Positions 23,763-34,101 are shown, counted from the stretch's first letter. The stretch is DNA of 44,047 nt from an uncultured Geobacteraceae bacterium (GCA_903939115.1 CAJAFV010000052.1:1-44047); one strand, 5' to 3'. The notes: generated by a model not told the origin, from the letters alone. Translations and numbers: made by a program.

Positions 23763-24731
23763 ATGAGAGGAAGTATTCGTGGTCAGACGCTGCATTTGTT
23801 TAATGAGTCTGGAATCAACTGCATCGGCCAAAGCAAATACAGCGCGAAAACCAGTGCCAGGATGGCACTCGCCGACGAGGGACGCGGCGGCACATCAACT
23901 GCTATTGCGGAGAAAACCGGAATTCATTCTATCGGAACAAGAGATACTTACCTGGACAAATGGCAAGAAATCGGCCGTTTTTGCAGAGAGGAATTCAAAA
24001 TACGTGATTTGGAGAAAGTGACAACTGACCATGTTCGCGAATTTCTGGCATACAAAACTGAGATGGGAGTCTCGTATTCCCACTGGAGTGGCTATGCTGC
24101 CGCTGTGGGCAAGTTGGAGAATGCCCTGAATAATTATAGTGCGAAGTTTGATCGCGGTAATACCTACAGTTTCAGGGCGGCAGTAAACGAATTGCGGTCT
24201 GACGCCAGAGCGGAACTGCCGCGTTTTGAAGGTACGCGTAATTACGATAATCCGAGTACGCTGGTAGATGCCATTGGCAACCCAATCCATCAACTTGTTG
24301 GCCGAATTCAACATGAAAGCGGCTTGCGAGTGGCTGGGGCTGCCAATATCTGTACCGGACAGTTAAAAGGATTGTCAAAAGATGCCATAACTGGAAAGGC
24401 GGTCGGCTTGATCGAATATAAAGGCAAGGGCGGCAAAATGGGCACTGCTAAAGTATCTCCGGCAACTTATCAACAGATCGAAAAGCATATCTGCGAGCAT
24501 GACGCTCTGAAGGTTTCTGCCGACTGCTACCGTGGAAGCCTTAAAACCTCTGCTCAAACTACTGGGCAGGATTACAACGGCAGTCATGGGCTCCGATGGA
24601 ATTTTGCCCAAGAGCGCTTTGCCGAACTGCAAAAAAATGGCGTTAGCTACGAAAAAGCACTTGGTGAGGTATCTCATGAGCTGGGTCATAACCGGATTAA
24701 CATCACAGAACATTACCTGGGATTTAAGTAA
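23763..24731 (+). CDS. tyrosine recombinase/integrase
   Basis: 322 residues from ATG 23763, chosen because AGGAGG stands six bases upstream (ATG 23742 is in frame but poorer). The N-terminal SAM-like core-binding region contains DTYLDKWQEIGRFCREEF. Catalytic residues can be placed: Arg in ESGLRVAG (~189), Lys in KGKGGK, HGLRWN (~275-278), LGHNR (~310) and the nucleophile Tyr in TEHYLGF (~318). It should cut and rejoin DNA at an att site of an element. It is unusual to find it together with a serine recombinase in one island; it might belong to an older or nested element. Confidence 0.85.
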   Translation: MRGSIRGQTLHLFNESGINCIGQSKYSAKTSARMALADEGRGGTSTAIAEKTGIHSIGTRDTYLDKWQEIGRFCREEFKIRDLEKVTTDHVREFLAYKTEMGVSYSHWSGYAAAVGKLENALNNYSAKFDRGNTYSFRAAVNELRSDARAELPRFEGTRNYDNPSTLVDAIGNPIHQLVGRIQHESGLRVAGAANICTGQLKGLSKDAITGKAVGLIEYKGKGGKMGTAKVSPATYQQIEKHICEHDALKVSADCYRGSLKTSAQTTGQDYNGSHGLRWNFAQERFAELQKNGVSYEKALGEVSHELGHNRINITEHYLGFK

Positions 24732-24803
24732 TGTTAACATGTGCCTCACGCCATTCAAATTATCTGCAAGCTTCATGTTGCAGCACATAGTATCAAAGTA
24801 TCG

Positions 24804-24842
24804 AACCCCCGCAGGGCGGCAACAGCCTTGACGGGGGTTTTT
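24804..24842. terminator. intrinsic terminator after the tyrosine recombinase
   Basis: AACCCCCG (24804-24811) pairs with CGGGGGTT (24832-24839) around an inner GC-rich loop, followed by TTTTCGTTTT. Confidence 0.75.
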
Positions 24843-24871
24843 CGTTTTATGCACCATGTTTCAGCATGTCA

Positions 24872-24944
24872 CATCGGATCGTTTTAAAAGTATCGGATCG
24901 CTACCGTACCGTATCATATCAGATCACAAGTGATCCGATATGAT
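24872..24944. promoter_or_regulatory. cluster of GATC-type operator motifs with a 15-bp inverted repeat
   Basis: CATCGGATC (24872), TATCGGATC (24891), TATCAGATC (24917) and its inverted form GATCCGATA (24932). The last two lie in an inverted repeat ATCATATCAGATCAC-AA-GTGATCCGATATGAT (24913-24944, one mismatch). The same motif recurs at 25283, 25298, 25828 and 25843. The KfrA-like protein encoded downstream is a plausible binder. Confidence 0.6.
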
Positions 24945-25011
24945 CTCAAAGCAACCTTTGGTCCATGGCAAGTGCAGTTCTTGTAAGTGTTTCCGGCTTG
25001 CGAGAGGAAAA

Positions 25012-25302
25012 ATGGACAGGGGTCTGATCTATATGACAGGAGATACTTCTGTCATGAAAATGGATCAACAACCAATCGATTTGATTGAAACAACCAGAGC
25101 CTTCTGGGAGAAACGCCTCGAACGACCAGTTTCCGCAGAGGAAGCGCGAGAGATGATTGCTAATGTCCTTGGCTACTTCTCACTGTTAGCTGATTGGGAT
25201 GCCGAGGAACATCAGCATAGCCAAACCACTGACCATAGCCAAGGTCACCCTGATACAGAATCAGTGACCTGTTTTGACATCGTATCAGATCAAAACAAAT
25301 AA
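25012..25302 (+). CDS. small island protein (FWEKR...SAEEAREMI family)
   Basis: 96 residues from ATG 25012 (GAGAGG upstream); starts at 24940, 25033 or 25054 are possible. The core DLIETTRAFWEKRLERPVS followed by AEEAREMIANVLGYFSLLADWD is a short helical unit that I associate with hypothetical proteins beside recombinase genes; no function is known. The C-terminal ~20 residues (HPDTESVTCFDIVSDQNK) are encoded by the junction repeat at 25234, so the protein's end may have been rewritten by the duplication. Confidence 0.6.
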   Translation: MDRGLIYMTGDTSVMKMDQQPIDLIETTRAFWEKRLERPVSAEEAREMIANVLGYFSLLADWDAEEHQHSQTTDHSQGHPDTESVTCFDIVSDQNK

Positions 25303-25345
25303 GATCATATTAAATGGAGGAAACATCATGGAAAAACTGGCAACA
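25234..25345 (+). repeat. junction repeat, copy 1 (gene end + promoter + leader + start codon)
   Basis: Matches 25773-25895. Shared in order: ATAGCCAAGG, CTGATACAGA, TTGACATCGTATCAGATC, AAAACAAAT, AGATCA, AAATGGAGG, CATCATGG and AACTGGC. It contains a TTGACA -35, two GATC motifs 15 bp apart, a ribosome site and the first codons of the following gene (MxxLAT). Confidence 0.8.
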
Positions 25346-25822
25346 CACGGCCTCAACGTTCTTCTTGCTGAGATATTCAGTAAAAATCTCTCTGAAGAAA
25401 CCATCAAGGGTATGGTTGAGAAAGCTCAGCAGGGTGTATGGCCATCCCAGGCACCCATCGGTTTCGTAAATGTTGAAGGTCCTGCAAAAAAAAGAATTAT
25501 CATACAGGATCCAGTGCTCGCGCCATTAGTAAAACGTATGTTCGAGCAATTTTCAACCGGATTGTACTCAACCAATGAATTGTCTAAGGAAGCTGCCAAT
25601 ATCGGCCTTGTGCATCGTAAGAGCGGCAGGAAACTGACCAAAGCCGCTATGTGGGATATTCTCAATAATCCCATTTACTATGGAGACTTTTACTGGAAGG
25701 GAGTTCTCTACAACGGCACCCATGAGCCGATCATCACTAAAGAGCTCTTTGATATCGTGCAGAACGCTTTGAATAGCCAAGGGAATCACGCTGATACAGA
25801 CAAAATCATCGACTTGTATTGA
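25328..25822 (+). CDS. truncated serine recombinase (recombinase domain only, no catalytic domain)
   Basis: 164 residues with GGAGG before ATG 25328. From HGLNVLLAE to IVQNAL it is, by eye, about three-quarters identical to residues ~140-285 of the full recombinase at 27247 (KNLSEETIKG, EKAQQGVWPSQAPIG, LNNPIYYGDF, WKGVLYNGTH). It lacks the resolvase domain with the nucleophilic serine, and also the zinc ribbon and coiled coil. Its first six residues (MEKLAT) and its tail (SQGNHADTD...) come from the two junction repeats that bracket it. It could bind DNA without cutting and so act as a regulator or competitor, or be a decaying remnant; the frame is fully open. Confidence 0.7.
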   Translation: MEKLATHGLNVLLAEIFSKNLSEETIKGMVEKAQQGVWPSQAPIGFVNVEGPAKKRIIIQDPVLAPLVKRMFEQFSTGLYSTNELSKEAANIGLVHRKSGRKLTKAAMWDILNNPIYYGDFYWKGVLYNGTHEPIITKELFDIVQNALNSQGNHADTDKIIDLY

Positions 25823-25895
25823 CATCGTATCAGATCAAAACAAATCAGATCAAATAAAATAAAATGGAGGTGTCATCATGGTACAACTGGCTACT
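25773..25895 (+). repeat. junction repeat, copy 2
   Basis: Second copy of the 25234-25345 module, now ending in the start of the kfrA-like gene (MVQLAT). Small differences from copy 1, mainly upstream of TTGACA, show that the duplication is not very recent. Confidence 0.8.
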
Positions 25896-26987
25896 AAAGA
25901 AGCTGTTTGGGCAACCTGCAATCAGCTTTTCGCGGAAGGACGTAAAGTTACAGGCAGAGCCGTACAAAAAGAGATCGGCGGGAGCATGACGACAATTTAT
26001 TGTCACATAGACACTTGGTTGGCCAAGGATGCCAAAGCAACGGTGGTAACATCAGAATTGTCTGAAAGCTTGCAGAAGTCTATTGCCGTGGAACTTGAGC
26101 AGAAGGCACAGCAGGCAAAGGCTGTATTACAGATTGAGCTTGCAGATGTTGCTGAACGGGAGAAGGAAGTTATGGAGGCACTCGCCGAAAGCGAGACCAG
26201 GATCAACATCCTCGAAAATGAGCTGTCCAGCGCACAAGACAAAATCACAGCCCATCAGCAGGCTCGAGACAAGGAAACAGCCGTCGCAGTTGAGAGGGTT
26301 GCTGGGCTTGATGAACAGATAATCAGGCTGGTAAATGAAAGAAATGATAGTGCCTCTTCTGCCAATACTTCAAAAATGGAACTGGTGAAAGCACAAATAC
26401 ACCTCGAACATGCCGTGCAAAGAGCAGTACGTGCGGAAGATAAAATTGTAGTACTGGAGCAGCAAGTGGCCGAACTTATTCAATCCAAGTCTGAGGCGGA
26501 AAATAAGTTGGCAGTATCGATCCAACATGCCGAGGAGCTAACTAGGCAAGTCACGGCGTTGACGGAACAGTTACAATCTGCCTGCGATAAGCTCAGTAAA
26601 GCCGATTCTGTAATATCCGGCCTGTCTCTTGATCTGAAAGAGGCTGCGTTAAAACAGAGCAAGGCTGATGGTTCTGCCGAACAGATTTTACTTCGTCTTC
26701 AAGAAAGCTCTGCAACTGTCGAGCACTTGCGTAATGAACAGTCGGCAGCCAGAAAGGATGCAGCGTATATTACAGAGCTGTTGGGACTGTACGCCGCTGA
26801 AAAGGAAAGTGCTGCTGAACTCAAGCCACCAATAGAGTCGATGTCAGTTGGACAAGATTCTGTCGAAGTTCCCTCTGTGCAGATAGAAGTACCGCTTCCG
26901 GCAAGCAGCAACATTACTTTGGAAGAGATCAAAAATAAAGCCAAAAAGTATGATATTCCTAAATCATTAGAGCTTCCGCGCGCGTAA
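25878..26987 (+). CDS. kfrA: KfrA-like DNA-binding coiled-coil protein
   Basis: 369 residues with GGAGG before ATG 25878. The N-terminal ~110 residues match the KfrA_N DNA-binding domain (AVWATCNQLFAEGRKVTGRAVQKEIGGSMTTIYCHIDTWL; core TGRAVQKEIGGSMTTI). Residues ~60-300 are a long alanine- and glutamate-rich coiled coil; the C-terminus is short and hydrophilic. KfrA proteins of IncP/IncU plasmids repress their own genes and support plasmid stability by binding repeated operators. Here the repeated TATCRGATC motifs in its promoter are candidate sites. The gene implies a plasmid-like ancestry for the island. Confidence 0.82.
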   Translation: MVQLATKEAVWATCNQLFAEGRKVTGRAVQKEIGGSMTTIYCHIDTWLAKDAKATVVTSELSESLQKSIAVELEQKAQQAKAVLQIELADVAEREKEVMEALAESETRINILENELSSAQDKITAHQQARDKETAVAVERVAGLDEQIIRLVNERNDSASSANTSKMELVKAQIHLEHAVQRAVRAEDKIVVLEQQVAELIQSKSEAENKLAVSIQHAEELTRQVTALTEQLQSACDKLSKADSVISGLSLDLKEAALKQSKADGSAEQILLRLQESSATVEHLRNEQSAARKDAAYITELLGLYAAEKESAAELKPPIESMSVGQDSVEVPSVQIEVPLPASSNITLEEIKNKAKKYDIPKSLELPRA

Positions 26988-27060
26988 TAATACGCCAGCA
27001 AAATCATAAAACTCTGGTAAGCTGTATGCTCTGAAATTATTAATACGTAGGAGGGATGGT

Positions 27061-27159
27061 ATGCGAGCAAAACGGGCAAGTAGTGATAATAAAATGCCAG
27101 AAGCTCTTATGACCACTGCGGCTAAACAATGCAAGCAATTATCCGCGATGATGTACTGA
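27061..27159 (+). CDS. 32-residue microprotein before the serine recombinase
   Basis: ATG 27061 with GGAGGG seven bases upstream; encodes MRAKRASSDNKMPEALMTTA and then AKQCKQLSAMMY. Basic N-terminus and a short amphipathic helix. A 13-codon frame (MIQVVFRLPWLKA) overlaps its stop (TGATG). No family known; the strong ribosome site and position between kfrA-like and recombinase genes argue that it is translated. Confidence 0.5.
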   Translation: MRAKRASSDNKMPEALMTTAAKQCKQLSAMMY

Positions 27160-27246
27160 TGATACAAGTAGTTTTTAGACTACCGTGGTTAAAGGCGTAG
27201 AGAGTTTCAGAAGATAATTCGACAAAATTTTCCGTGAGGTACCAGA

Positions 27247-28896
<1,650 letters not shown>

Positions 28897-29003
28897 AACT
28901 TACCACGCTGTTCCATTGAAGGAATCAGGCCCATGAAGCGCGGAAAGGATGATTCTTATACCCAACTATTTCATATAAGTCAATTATTTTTTATCAGTCG
29001 GTG

Positions 29004-29906
29004 TTATTTATTTTTAAAAACGGCTTGCGGTTCACCATACCAGCGCCTGACAACGAAAATATCATTGCGTTTTTTACCATCAGGCCACGCATTTACTGGG
29101 TTCCGCGTTCGCATAATTTCTGCTACCCGCTTCGACAATGACGTCATCATCACCCCGCCGTTACTCGGTTTGCCGCATTCAAGCCGACTTTCAATTGCGG
29201 TCTGCCGATCAAGCACGATGACGACATGACCATTCCAGACGATCAAATCAAGCGGTTGAAGAAGCTGAATAATCTCGCCGGATGATTTCCCGACTATGGC
29301 GACCCCTTCTCCATACATAAGCAACTGGGCTGTGTTACGTGGCGTCCACCCCTCTGTCGCGTAATACAGCAACCCTGAGCAATCCAGACCCGCCAGTATC
29401 AACCGCCCCCGCTCTTCCGCTCGAATGCTCTTGTAGAACCATTCTGAGAGTTCAGGGACTCCGGCAAGAACATTACCACCCCAGACATAGCTGCTACCGA
29501 CTGCTGCTGTGAGAACTGACGTGACTGCTGCACGAGACGGCAGCACCGTTTGGCGTTGCGCCGCTGCTGTCCGCCCCGTACGTAAAAAACGACTGTCAAC
29601 ATACAGCCGGGTATTCGCCGGAGCGCTGTATTCATCTGTCTCTACCTGGTAAATAGTACCTGAGACAGACGACAGTTTTTTCAGTATTGTAAAAACAGTA
29701 CCTGGCAAAGCAATGTATTCAAGTTCCCGCACCTGCCCGCAGCGATCTGTTTTCAAAGCCGCTCCGCCTGCTCCTCCAAAGACCGCCTTAAAATCGGGTG
29801 TGCTCAAAACCGGAGTTGCATTCTGCGCCACCCCGTATTCAGCGGCATCAGCTGCTAAAAACCGGGGAAAAAAGATGATGATAATGAAAAATAAGAATCG
29901 TTTCAT
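29004..29906 (-). CDS. NlpC/P60-family cell-wall hydrolase with SH3-like region
   Basis: 300 residues with a signal peptide (FLFFIIIIFFPRFLAADA). Residues ~35-110 resemble bacterial SH3 modules. The catalytic domain contains SYVWGGN, the nucleophile in GLDCSGLLYY, PRNTAQL and the histidine in VWNGHVVIVL. Such enzymes cleave the gamma-D-Glu-diaminopimelate bond of peptide cross-links. Secreted to the periplasm. Its start overlaps the stop of the upstream helical-repeat gene (ATGA), so the two are co-translated. Confidence 0.85.
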   Translation of the reverse strand: MKRFLFFIIIIFFPRFLAADAAEYGVAQNATPVLSTPDFKAVFGGAGGAALKTDRCGQVRELEYIALPGTVFTILKKLSSVSGTIYQVETDEYSAPANTRLYVDSRFLRTGRTAAAQRQTVLPSRAAVTSVLTAAVGSSYVWGGNVLAGVPELSEWFYKSIRAEERGRLILAGLDCSGLLYYATEGWTPRNTAQLLMYGEGVAIVGKSSGEIIQLLQPLDLIVWNGHVVIVLDRQTAIESRLECGKPSNGGVMMTSLSKRVAEIMRTRNPVNAWPDGKKRNDIFVVRRWYGEPQAVFKNK

Positions 29907-30727
29907 GCGTGATGCCGGGAAACTGCATTTCGAACAAGCTCTTTTTGAGCAAACGTCAGACGGGGCGAAGCGAGCAAATCGAGCCGTGTGGCGGCAGGCA
30001 GCTCTGGCAGAAACAGGGTAAACCAGATTAACGGGGTACGAGGGTTTTTGAGAATTGCCAGACGGATATTGGGGCGGTTTTTCCAGCGCATGCTGCGAGC
30101 TACCAGTGATACATTTTCCGCAGTTGCATGTGAAGAGGTAAGAAACTGGTGCAGTGACCCTTCTTTCAAATGCGGATTATCAAGGCATATTTCTATGATA
30201 TTCTGCACCCCTTCCCGCAGCAGCGCATCTACAATTGCAGCAGTCCCCCGCCGAGCCATTGTCAGCTTGTTTCCGAGCGGCTGCGCAGGCAGAAGTTGAA
30301 CTATTTTCCGTTCAGCGGCCAGATGAATGTCAGCAGAAACAACTGGCATAAGACACAGCTTCAGCAGGTCAAAGATATACAGAAGGGGTAGTACTGTTTG
30401 CGCAATATGTGGAGGAGTATCCGGATGAGCAACAAGAGCCAGCTTGACAGAAGATGACTCCAGAAGTTTTTTGTTTGCATAGATAGCGGCGAGAACAGCG
30501 CCAAGCCCGCGACGCTTAAAAAACTGGAGCAGGTGCTTCATGTCCAGATTCGGATTACGCAGAGCAGCAAGCAACACCTCTTCACGGCTCGCCTGGATAA
30601 CTGTAAACAGGCGATCCTTGTCAGCAGTGAGAGCTTCAAGCAGCTCTTCACCCTGAAGAAGAGAACTACCTGCGGCGTTCTCACGGCTGCCTGTCAGTAT
30701 AGATTTTATGTGCAATTCATCGGGCAT
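29903..30727 (-). CDS. helical-repeat protein of unknown function
   Basis: 274 residues from ATG 30727 (the frame also allows a TTG 48 bases earlier; neither has a good ribosome site). It is made of short helical units with NPNLDMKHLLQF, HPDTPPHIAQTVLPLL, NPHLKEGSLHQFL and NPRTPLIWFTLFLPELP; the recurring N/HPxxxxxxxxxL pattern is like leucine-rich-repeat-variant or HEAT-type scaffolds. No catalytic motif, no signal peptide. Probably protein-binding. Overlaps the NlpC/P60 gene by four bases. Confidence 0.6.
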   Translation of the reverse strand: MPDELHIKSILTGSRENAAGSSLLQGEELLEALTADKDRLFTVIQASREEVLLAALRNPNLDMKHLLQFFKRRGLGAVLAAIYANKKLLESSSVKLALVAHPDTPPHIAQTVLPLLYIFDLLKLCLMPVVSADIHLAAERKIVQLLPAQPLGNKLTMARRGTAAIVDALLREGVQNIIEICLDNPHLKEGSLHQFLTSSHATAENVSLVARSMRWKNRPNIRLAILKNPRTPLIWFTLFLPELPAATRLDLLASPRLTFAQKELVRNAVSRHHA

Positions 30728-30883
30728 GGTTTGCACTGTAGCACTGCATATTAAGTTGCCGCAATATCTTTTCAACAGGCAAAAAAACGGTGAAGAGTAA
30801 AATTTACCCTGTTTTCTAGCAGTTGCGCCGCACGCGGCTTCGTGCTACTACAGATACGTGAGAAAGATGATGATGAGGCTGCC

Positions 30884-31735
30884 ATGACACAACTATTGTC
30901 GGGAAATTCCTTGGTTGATTCACTGGAAATTAGTGATGATGGGCTTACCGCGATCAGCATGATTCTCGATGAGCGTCGGAATTTCAGCATGTCGATGTAC
31001 AAGGACAAGTGCATGAAGCGCCGTATTGCCATACGGATGCGCTCATGTCGCTGCCATAACGCTACGGAGTATTGTAATTTACTGCAACAGAGTGAACAGG
31101 AGCTTGATCTCCTGAAAAAAGCTCTAACCATTCACGTGAGCCAGTTTTTTCGTAATCCTTCCATGTTTGAAAAGCTGCAAACAGTCATACTCCCCCACCT
31201 GTTTCAAAAGGCAGCTGCCGAGCGAAAAAAGCTTCGATGTTATAGTCTCGGCTGTGCCGGAGGAGAAGAGGCCTATAGCCTGGGCATTATTCTACGGGAG
31301 TATTATTCACGGCAGCTTCTGTATACGCCAGTGGAGATATGTGCATTCGACATTGACAGCGATATTTTGCACGCAGCGGCACGAGCCGAATATAACGATG
31401 ATCGCCTGAAGGACCTCTCGGACTCCTTCAGGGATCGCTATTTCGCACCAAATGGTCACCGCATGCAGTTATCAGCTGAAATCCGGGATATGGTTTCGTT
31501 TCATCTGCATAATATCATGGACGTAGCAACGTTTGATCCGTGCCAGCTAGTCCTCTGCCGCAACACACTCATCTATTTTACCCGGCAGGATCAGGAAAAA
31601 ATATTGCGCGGCATTGCGCATATTTTGCCGCCCGGTGGTATACTGGTACTCGGCAAATCTGAAACAGTGGTAGGCGAAGTACGTCAATTGTTCGCCACCA
31701 TCTGTCCGGTGGAGCGATTGTACCGTCGATTGTAA
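30884..31735 (+). CDS. cheR: CheR chemoreceptor methyltransferase
   Basis: 283 residues from ATG 30884 (GAGG five bases upstream; a GTG at 30842 is possible). N-terminal helical domain with RRNFSMSMYKDKCMKRRIAIRM, then FFRNPSMF, SAM-binding motif YSLGCAGGEEAYSLG, AFDIDSD and the VLCRNTLIYF block, all standard for CheR. It methylates glutamates on chemoreceptors. It is first in a CheR-MCP-CheW cluster. Confidence 0.92.
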   Translation: MTQLLSGNSLVDSLEISDDGLTAISMILDERRNFSMSMYKDKCMKRRIAIRMRSCRCHNATEYCNLLQQSEQELDLLKKALTIHVSQFFRNPSMFEKLQTVILPHLFQKAAAERKKLRCYSLGCAGGEEAYSLGIILREYYSRQLLYTPVEICAFDIDSDILHAAARAEYNDDRLKDLSDSFRDRYFAPNGHRMQLSAEIRDMVSFHLHNIMDVATFDPCQLVLCRNTLIYFTRQDQEKILRGIAHILPPGGILVLGKSETVVGEVRQLFATICPVERLYRRL

Positions 31736-31753
31736 TTTTATGGAGGAGATAAT

Positions 31754-33019
31754 ATGCGGATTCCAATAGGTTATAAATTTATCATCGGCTTTGTCGTTGT
31801 CGTTGCAGCTGTTGCGTTCAGCCCCCGACTGGTAGAGCTGGTCGGTTATTCATCAGAGATCAGCATAATCCTTGGTTATGTCGTTGCTCTGACGACAGGC
31901 CTGATTCTTGGATGGATTTTTTCAAAAGGTTTTACCGCAAATTTTCTGATTTTGACCGATTCGGCTGAGTCCATCAGCCGCGGCGACCTGACCAGAGACG
32001 TGGCCATACGCCCGTCACGCATTCCGGATGAAAGCCATGAACTTGCAACCTTGATCAATTTGATGCTTCAGAACCTGCGGGACCTGATTCGCCATATAAA
32101 AAGAACTTCCGGAAAGCTGACTGATTCTGCTCGCGAGATAAATTCAACGGCACTTGAAATTAATGCTTCGACGGAAGAGGTTGCTCAGGCAATCGAGCAA
32201 ATTTCACGCGGCGCGGAAACCCAGGCCGAGTTAGTTGAAAAAGGTTCCAAGACCATCCGTGAAATGGCCATTTCAATTGAAATGGTTGCCACACGAGCCC
32301 ATGAGACCGCTAAAACCGCTCGGGAAACGAGCATGACTGCCCAGCATGGAGGAGTACTGGCCAATGAGTATCTGGAGAGGATGAAAGATTTTTTTGCAGC
32401 GCAGGAGTTGATTGGCAACCGGTTTGATACATTTAACAGCAAACTCCAGAAAGTTGGCAAAGTTGCGGATTGCATCGGCAACATTGCCCGTCAGACGAAT
32501 CTTCTTGCGTTAAATGCCTCGATTGAGGCCGCCAGAGCGGGAGAATACGGCAAGGGCTTTGCCGTGGTTGCCGAAGAGGTGCGTAAACTGGCAGATGGCT
32601 CTGCGCAATCGGCTTCTGACATCAGCGACATGATCGAGAACCTCCGTGAAGAAAGCCAAAAGGTTCATGAAGTGATTGTTGAAAGTTCACGCAGTATAAA
32701 AGAGGGTAAAAAAAATGTCGATATAACCGCCACTGCTTTCAAGGAAATACTCAAAACGGTTCTGGATACTGAACGAAAAGCGTCAAGCATTGCCGATCTT
32801 TCGATGATGCAGAAAGATGGCTCAGAAAAAATGGTAGCCGCAATAGATGAAATTGCTCGATTGGCCGATGATAATGCCGCTTCTACAGAGCAGGTTTCTG
32901 CTGCGACCGAAGAACAGCTTACAGCCATGCAGGATATGGCACTCGCAACCAAAGAGCTCGCTCTGCTCGCAGAAGAGCTAATGGCGATAGTGGAGCGGTT
33001 TCAGGTCGATCACGGGTAA
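31754..33019 (+). CDS. methyl-accepting chemotaxis protein with minimal periplasmic part
   Basis: 421 residues, GGAGGAG before the start. Two membrane helices lie within the first ~60 residues ([14 protein letters not shown] and [19 protein letters not shown]) with only ~15 residues between them, so there is no periplasmic sensor. A HAMP-like segment follows, then a full signalling domain with the tip [16 protein letters not shown] and [14 protein letters not shown]. Input is probably cytoplasmic or from the membrane. Next to CheR and CheW. Confidence 0.9.
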   Translation: MRIPIGYKFIIGFVVVVAAVAFSPRLVELVGYSSEISIILGYVVALTTGLILGWIFSKGFTANFLILTDSAESISRGDLTRDVAIRPSRIPDESHELATLINLMLQNLRDLIRHIKRTSGKLTDSAREINSTALEINASTEEVAQAIEQISRGAETQAELVEKGSKTIREMAISIEMVATRAHETAKTARETSMTAQHGGVLANEYLERMKDFFAAQELIGNRFDTFNSKLQKVGKVADCIGNIARQTNLLALNASIEAARAGEYGKGFAVVAEEVRKLADGSAQSASDISDMIENLREESQKVHEVIVESSRSIKEGKKNVDITATAFKEILKTVLDTERKASSIADLSMMQKDGSEKMVAAIDEIARLADDNAASTEQVSAATEEQLTAMQDMALATKELALLAEELMAIVERFQVDHG

Positions 33020-33020
33020 C

Positions 33021-33467
33021 ATGACCAGCATGAATGACCAGAACAGAAAATTTCTTGTTTTTTCTCTGCAGGAATCCCTTTACGCAATAGACCTTTCACA
33101 GGTTGCCGAGGTTGCCGACCCTCCGCAGCTCTGGCCGATACCGCTGGCTCCAGCGTACTATGCAGGAGTTTTCAGCTTTCACGGAGATATTGTCGCGGTA
33201 ATGGGTCTGTCCCATTTTCTTGGCCTGACCGAAAGCAGCCAGTTCGGTAAAATGGTTGTGCTCAGTCAGGAGGTGGCTTCGCTTGCATTCCTTGTTGATT
33301 CGATAATCCGAATCGTTTCCGAAGACGAAGTTTCCTGCAGCGCCCCTCCGGATACCGTTTTTTCAGCGTGTACCCTCACTTTTTTTGAAGGCACAGCCAT
33401 CCATCTTGATCTTAAAAAGCTCATCTTTACGTTGGAAACCGATATGCAAGGTGCCGATAAAAGCTAA
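33021..33467 (+). CDS. cheW: CheW-like coupling protein
   Basis: 148 residues, start one base after the MCP stop. Beta-rich SH3-like CheW fold: FLVFSLQESLYAIDLSQVAEV, ALAPAYYAGVFSFHGDIVAVM (seen as YYAGVFSFHGDIVAVM), and LAFLVDSIIRIVS. It couples receptors to a CheA kinase, which is not encoded in the window. The RG-type INxRG loop is replaced by FSFHG. Confidence 0.85.
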   Translation: MTSMNDQNRKFLVFSLQESLYAIDLSQVAEVADPPQLWPIPLAPAYYAGVFSFHGDIVAVMGLSHFLGLTESSQFGKMVVLSQEVASLAFLVDSIIRIVSEDEVSCSAPPDTVFSACTLTFFEGTAIHLDLKKLIFTLETDMQGADKS

Positions 33468-33501
33468 AAAAGAGCAATATACAATAAAACATAATAAACA
33501 G

Positions 33502-33530
33502 TTGACGTTCCTCAGAAAACGCCTGACAAT
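33502..33530 (+). promoter_or_regulatory. candidate promoter of the DUF1269 gene
   Basis: TTGACG (33502-33507), 17-bp spacer, GACAAT (33525-33530). Confidence 0.45.
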
Positions 33531-33572
33531 CATGAAGCATTATTAAATATGACTGCAAGGAGTATGATAATC

Positions 33573-34070
33573 ATGAGCGAATTAATTACGGTAGGATTTA
33601 AAGGGGAATTTACTGCAGATGAGGTACTTCTTGATTTGGAAAAAATGCAACAGATACACAAGATCAACCTTGATGATGCTGTTGTTGCGATCAGAAAGGC
33701 GGATGGAACCATAAAAATAAAGCACAGCAATCTTCTAGTTATGAGTGACGCAGCCATGGGCAGCCTGTTCGGAATGGTAGTTGGCGGACCGGCCGGGCTC
33801 CTTGTCGGGGGGGTCATCGGCGCCGCAGTAGGAGAGACGGTTAAGATACTAAAACACATCGGTATTACAGATGAGTTTGTCAAAGGTGTTGCCGACGTGC
33901 TGGCGCCGGGTAACTCAGCCATTTTCTTTCGTGTTCACAAATCTATTTCTGATGCTGTTGTGGATGAGTTAAAAAAATTCAACGGCAAATTGCTCCGTTC
34001 TTCATTGTCTGTAGAGGATGAAAAGGAGTTGATAACGGCTCTGGAGGAAGTTATCATTCTAAAGAAATAA
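33573..34070 (+). CDS. DUF1269 glycine-zipper membrane protein
   Basis: 165 residues from ATG 33573 (AAGGAG eleven bases upstream; in-frame ATGs just before are worse). DUF1269 features: DEVLLDLEKMQQIHKINLDDAVVAIRKADGTIKIKH near the N-terminus (core LDDAVVAIRKADG) and a glycine-rich hydrophobic zipper (GSLFGMVVGGPAGLLVGGVIGAAVGE). Later VLAPGNSAIFFRV and helical tail. Membrane-associated, function unknown. Confidence 0.85.
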   Translation: MSELITVGFKGEFTADEVLLDLEKMQQIHKINLDDAVVAIRKADGTIKIKHSNLLVMSDAAMGSLFGMVVGGPAGLLVGGVIGAAVGETVKILKHIGITDEFVKGVADVLAPGNSAIFFRVHKSISDAVVDELKKFNGKLLRSSLSVEDEKELITALEEVIILKK

Positions 34071-34101
34071 GCAGAGGAGACGGTGCACGCCTTCAATTTT
34101 T

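Noticed and set aside
19600..24000. Direct repeat of the tRNA-Glu 3' end marking the left boundary of the island
   Set aside because: I looked for the T-arm, acceptor and terminator sequences and found no convincing copy, so the left end stays undefined.
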